Below, one piece after another: positions 62,025 to 64,000 of a DNA stretch of 64,000 bases; position 1 is the stretch's first letter; each line of letters starts with the position of its first letter. The notes under the pieces were generated by a model. It had not been told where the DNA came from and ran no database searches. It was given only the letters and a program-made list of their open reading frames with translations. A program made the position numbers and the translations under genes. Source of the stretch: Paludibacteraceae bacterium (GTDB taxonomy: Bacteria; Bacteroidota; Bacteroidia; Bacteroidales; Paludibacteraceae); NCBI GenBank assembly GCA_024693065.1, contig JAILLP010000027.1:1-64000 (forward strand), in the 5' to 3' direction.

Positions 62025-62032
62025 CAAAGGTA
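62025..62032 (-). promoter_or_regulatory. -7 box TACCTTTG for the NlpC/P60 gene
   Basis: It is an exact match on the minus strand, ending 4 bases before the ATG complement at 62018-62020. Confidence 0.55.
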
Positions 62033-62091
62033 ATCATTTTTTTTCAGAGAGAACGCATGCCCCTCTCTTCCCTCTTTCCAAGGGAGGGCGT

Positions 62092-62799
62092 CTAATCCCC
62101 GACTTGCACCTTCTCGCCAAGGTATTTAGGCTTTTTGTGGAGCAACAGGTCGACGAACAATTTCACGCGGGCCAGCTTCTCCCTCAGCATGGTCTTGAAG
62201 CCATAGTATGCCTGCACATCCTTTGCGTTGAAGCCAATGGCGGCTATACCGTAATGCCTTGCCAGATAGATGGCCCGTTCGTTGTGGAACTGCTGCGACA
62301 CGATGGTGAAGGCGGTCTGCCCGAAGATCTCCTTGCAACGCACCACCGAATCCAACGTGCGGAATCCCGCATAGTCCAGGTAAATCCTTTCCGCCGGGAT
62401 GCCCGCCGCCACCAAGTCGTTTTTCATGTCTGTAGGCTCGTCGTAATCCTCCCTGGAGTTGTCGCCGCTGACAATCACATAATCCACCTTATGGGCATGG
62501 AAAAGCGCCGCCACGGCCTCGATTCTGTATTGGTAGTAGAGGTTTTTCCTCCCGTCGCTCAGGTATTTGGAGGTGCCTAAGAGCAGGGCGGTTTTGTTGT
62601 AGGGAATGCTTTCGACGGATGGGTAGACCATCTTTTTCGTCGAGCACGAGACGAAAAGGTTCGATGTGATGATCGAGACGAGAATCACACTCGGCGAAAC
62701 GATCAGCCATCTCTTCCACCTGATCTTCCTCAGACTGATTTTAGATTTCAGCCAGAGGACTGCCGCCCGTATTTTATCCAGTTTCTTACCCATGTCCAT
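62092..62799 (-). CDS. SanA/YdcF-like DUF218 membrane protein
   Basis: The 235-residue protein has an N-terminal membrane helix (about 31-50), then the DUF218 domain: TALLLGTSKYL, RIEAVAALFHAHKVDYVIVSG, and IVSQQFHNERAIYLARHYGI. SanA- and ElyC-type proteins affect envelope barrier or lipid carriers. The open frame begins at 62832, but the -7 box at 62844-62851 would leave almost no leader there; the ATG at 62799 is preferred. Confidence 0.8.
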   Translation of the reverse strand: MDMGKKLDKIRAAVLWLKSKISLRKIRWKRWLIVSPSVILVSIITSNLFVSCSTKKMVYPSVESIPYNKTALLLGTSKYLSDGRKNLYYQYRIEAVAALFHAHKVDYVIVSGDNSREDYDEPTDMKNDLVAAGIPAERIYLDYAGFRTLDSVVRCKEIFGQTAFTIVSQQFHNERAIYLARHYGIAAIGFNAKDVQAYYGFKTMLREKLARVKLFVDLLLHKKPKYLGEKVQVGD

Positions 62800-62843
62800 T
62801 TGTGAGAATGACGACGGTTGGTGACCAGCCACGCAACCATTCG

Positions 62844-62851
62844 CAAAGATA
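62844..62851 (-). promoter_or_regulatory. -7 box TATCTTTG for the SanA-like gene
   Basis: It is an exact TAnnTTTG match on the minus strand, 45 bases before the chosen start at 62799. Confidence 0.6.
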
Positions 62852-62905
62852 AGTATTTATCGCATAATGTCTATTGGGAGGGTGCGAATAAGTGAGAATA
62901 CCGCA

Positions 62906-62946
62906 ATATTTACTATTTGACGATTTACTATTTGCGATTTGCTATT
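62906..62946. repeat. ATTTAC-type short repeat
   Basis: ATTTACTATTTGACG, ATTTACTATTTGCG and ATTTGCTATT lie in tandem between the SanA-like promoter and the ddh terminator. They match the repeats at 22660, 41880 and 45286. Confidence 0.5.
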
Positions 62947-62950
62947 GCAC

Positions 62951-62979
62951 AAAAAAGCCCCCAAGCCAAGCAAGGGGGC
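62951..62979 (-). terminator. Rho-independent terminator of ddh
   Basis: GCCCCC (62957-62962) and GGGGGC (62974-62979) form the stem; on the minus strand six T follow. It lies 25 bases past the ddh stop. Confidence 0.9.
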
Positions 62980-63003
62980 CTATGCAAATGAAGCCGATGG
63001 TTA

Positions 63004-63900
63004 TTATACCAAGCTCTTGATCAATGTTTCCCTGTCGCCAGCCAACAGATCCATAGGAGCGATCTCAGGCAAAGCGTAGCAGCCAGGACGTTGTTTCACC
63101 ACCGCGCGTGCGCAGGAGGTCAATACCTGAGCCGTCAAGGCAGGGTTGTTGATGTGCATGCGGAACTCGAACAGTTGGTTCTGAGTCTTGCCGGAAACAC
63201 CCTTGCGCTCGATCAACACACCGTGTCCCATATCCTTGCAGTCGTCCACACTATTGACAGGGATGACGTGCAATTCATCGTGAGCGAAGTAGTCGTCCGC
63301 CTTCAATTCAGCGTACACTTGCTCAGCGGTGTAGCCAGGCTCCAGTTCCACGTAAACCATACGGCTGTGGATGCTTTGACCCTTAGGGATCGTCATGGAG
63401 AGAGCGTTCTTCACGCCCTTCTTGCCACGGGCCACTACGGAGTGTCCCATGCTCATGCCTGGACCGAAGTTCGTATAAGTCAAGCCCTTAGGAGCCATGG
63501 CCATCAAGAGGGTACGGATGACAGAGTCTGTTCCTGGGTCCCAGCCTGCGGAGATGATAGCGGCCACGTTATGTTTCTTAGCCACCTCGTCCAATGATTG
63601 GTGAAGATCCCACACCTGGCCGTGGATGTCGAAGCTATCCACCGTGTAGATGCCCTTCTCCAAAATGCTTTTAGCCACCTCTGGAATGTTTCTGGTCGGG
63701 GTGCAGAGAATAGCCACATCCACCTTGCCGAGTTCGTCGATGTTAGCGACCACCTTCACGTCTGCCAATTCGGCCGGCTTGTTGGATGGGTCACGGCGAA
63801 CGACGCCCGCCAGTTCCATATCAGGTGCTGCTTGGATCGCTTCCACGCTGAAGCGACCGATGTTGCCATAACCGACAACAGCAACTCTTAGTTTTCCCAT
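63004..63900 (-). CDS. ddh: meso-Diaminopimelate dehydrogenase
   Basis: The 298-residue protein has the NADPH-binding VVGYGNIGRFSVEA near its start, DSFDIHGQVW, SAGWDPGTDSVIR, and GPGMSMGHSVVARGKKG, all diagnostic of Ddh. It makes meso-DAP in one step from tetrahydrodipicolinate, for lysine and wall synthesis. The ATG at 63900 is the family's normal start; the upstream frame to 63948 overlaps the terminator hairpin. A second gene ends 78 bases upstream. Confidence 0.95.
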   Translation of the reverse strand: MGKLRVAVVGYGNIGRFSVEAIQAAPDMELAGVVRRDPSNKPAELADVKVVANIDELGKVDVAILCTPTRNIPEVAKSILEKGIYTVDSFDIHGQVWDLHQSLDEVAKKHNVAAIISAGWDPGTDSVIRTLLMAMAPKGLTYTNFGPGMSMGHSVVARGKKGVKNALSMTIPKGQSIHSRMVYVELEPGYTAEQVYAELKADDYFAHDELHVIPVNSVDDCKDMGHGVLIERKGVSGKTQNQLFEFRMHINNPALTAQVLTSCARAVVKQRPGCYALPEIAPMDLLAGDRETLIKSLV

Positions 63901-63924
63901 TGTTGTAATATTTAGCGTTTTAAC

Positions 63925-63961
63925 AAAAAATCCCCGAAGCGAGAACACGACGGGGATTTTT
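63925..63961 (-). terminator. Hairpin terminator between the edge gene and ddh
   Basis: AAAAATCCCCG pairs with CGGGGATTTTT; flanking A- and T-runs make it bidirectional in form. It separates ddh from the gene ending at 63978. Confidence 0.8.
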
Positions 63962-63977
63962 ATCGTATCGGATATTA

Positions 63978-64000
63978 TTATACCAATCCTTGAGCAAGCA
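63978..64000 (-). CDS. C-terminal tail of a gene cut by the window edge, possibly a second ddh
   Basis: The last codons read L-A-Q-G-L-V then TAA TAA on the minus strand. Ddh ends L-I-K-S-L-V TAA TAA, and the last 12 bases (TTGGTATAATAA) are identical. Seven codons are too few to prove homology. Confidence 0.4.

Overview
The window is a stretch of chromosome from a member of the Bacteroidota, most likely order Bacteroidales. The signs are the repeated -7 promoter box TAnnTTTG with few Shine-Dalgarno sequences, C-terminal type IX secretion (T9SS) sorting domains, families typical of Bacteroidales (DUF4954, DUF2027-Smr, DUF4827-like FKBP lipoproteins, OmpP1/FadL-like porin) and meso-diaminopimelate dehydrogenase. 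No genus can be named from sequence alone. Housekeeping genes are moderately GC-rich. Four blocks are clearly more AT-rich and look accessory: about 11160-16260, 22660-25640, 32040-38300 and 54290-56380.

Layout. 1-180: 23S-5S spacer, 5S rRNA and its terminator, ending an rRNA operon. 183-1635: non-coding array of about 16 diverged units of about 88 bp. 1919-8254: plus-strand operon nrnA, two FKBP-like lipoproteins, TrmH-family methyltransferase, degenerate M23 protein, dxr, rseP. 8243-10800: minus-strand CNNM/CBS transporter, DUF2027-Smr and NifX-like genes. 11246-16183: secreted C10 (streptopain-like) protease followed by three tandem, nearly identical T9SS-exported paralogues. 16266-22577: queA, a REP-like repeat, a secreted PEP-synthase-like protein, a split chromate transporter, trmO, and hsp20 behind a sigma-54-type promoter. 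23086-25478: AlbA_2-type regulator and a secreted hypothetical. 25746-32013: flavin reductase, REP-like repeat, phosphoesterase, membrane protein, DUF4954, hflX, recA. 32043-38083: a two-gene nucleotidyltransferase module bracketed by a 55-bp duplication of the recA promoter, then a minus-strand island of immunity-like genes (Imm26, DUF6678-like, DUF6572-like) mixed with lipoproteins. 38317-54285: AsmA-like/GT51 fusion, nnr, rnr, YD-repeat lipoprotein, ABC-F ATPase, secreted nuclease, OmpP1/FadL porin, Ser/Arg-rich repeat protein, prmA, Pif1-like helicase. 54304-56122: decayed type I restriction-like locus with a frameshifted DUF1016 nuclease. 56381-63900: LD-carboxypeptidase, radA, TPR protein, NlpC/P60-LysM hydrolase, SanA-like protein, ddh, and the tail of one more gene at the edge.

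How the genes work together. The core blocks cover RNA turnover (nrnA, rnr), tRNA and ribosome modification (trmH-like, queA, trmO, prmA), isoprenoid synthesis (dxr), envelope proteolysis and wall biology (rseP, M23-like, GT51, S66, NlpC/P60, ddh) and DNA repair (recA, radA, helicase). The accessory blocks carry the least explained biology: the protease with three secreted partners, the recA-promoter-duplicating module, the orphan-immunity-like island, and the restriction remnant whose nuclease is switched off by one extra T.
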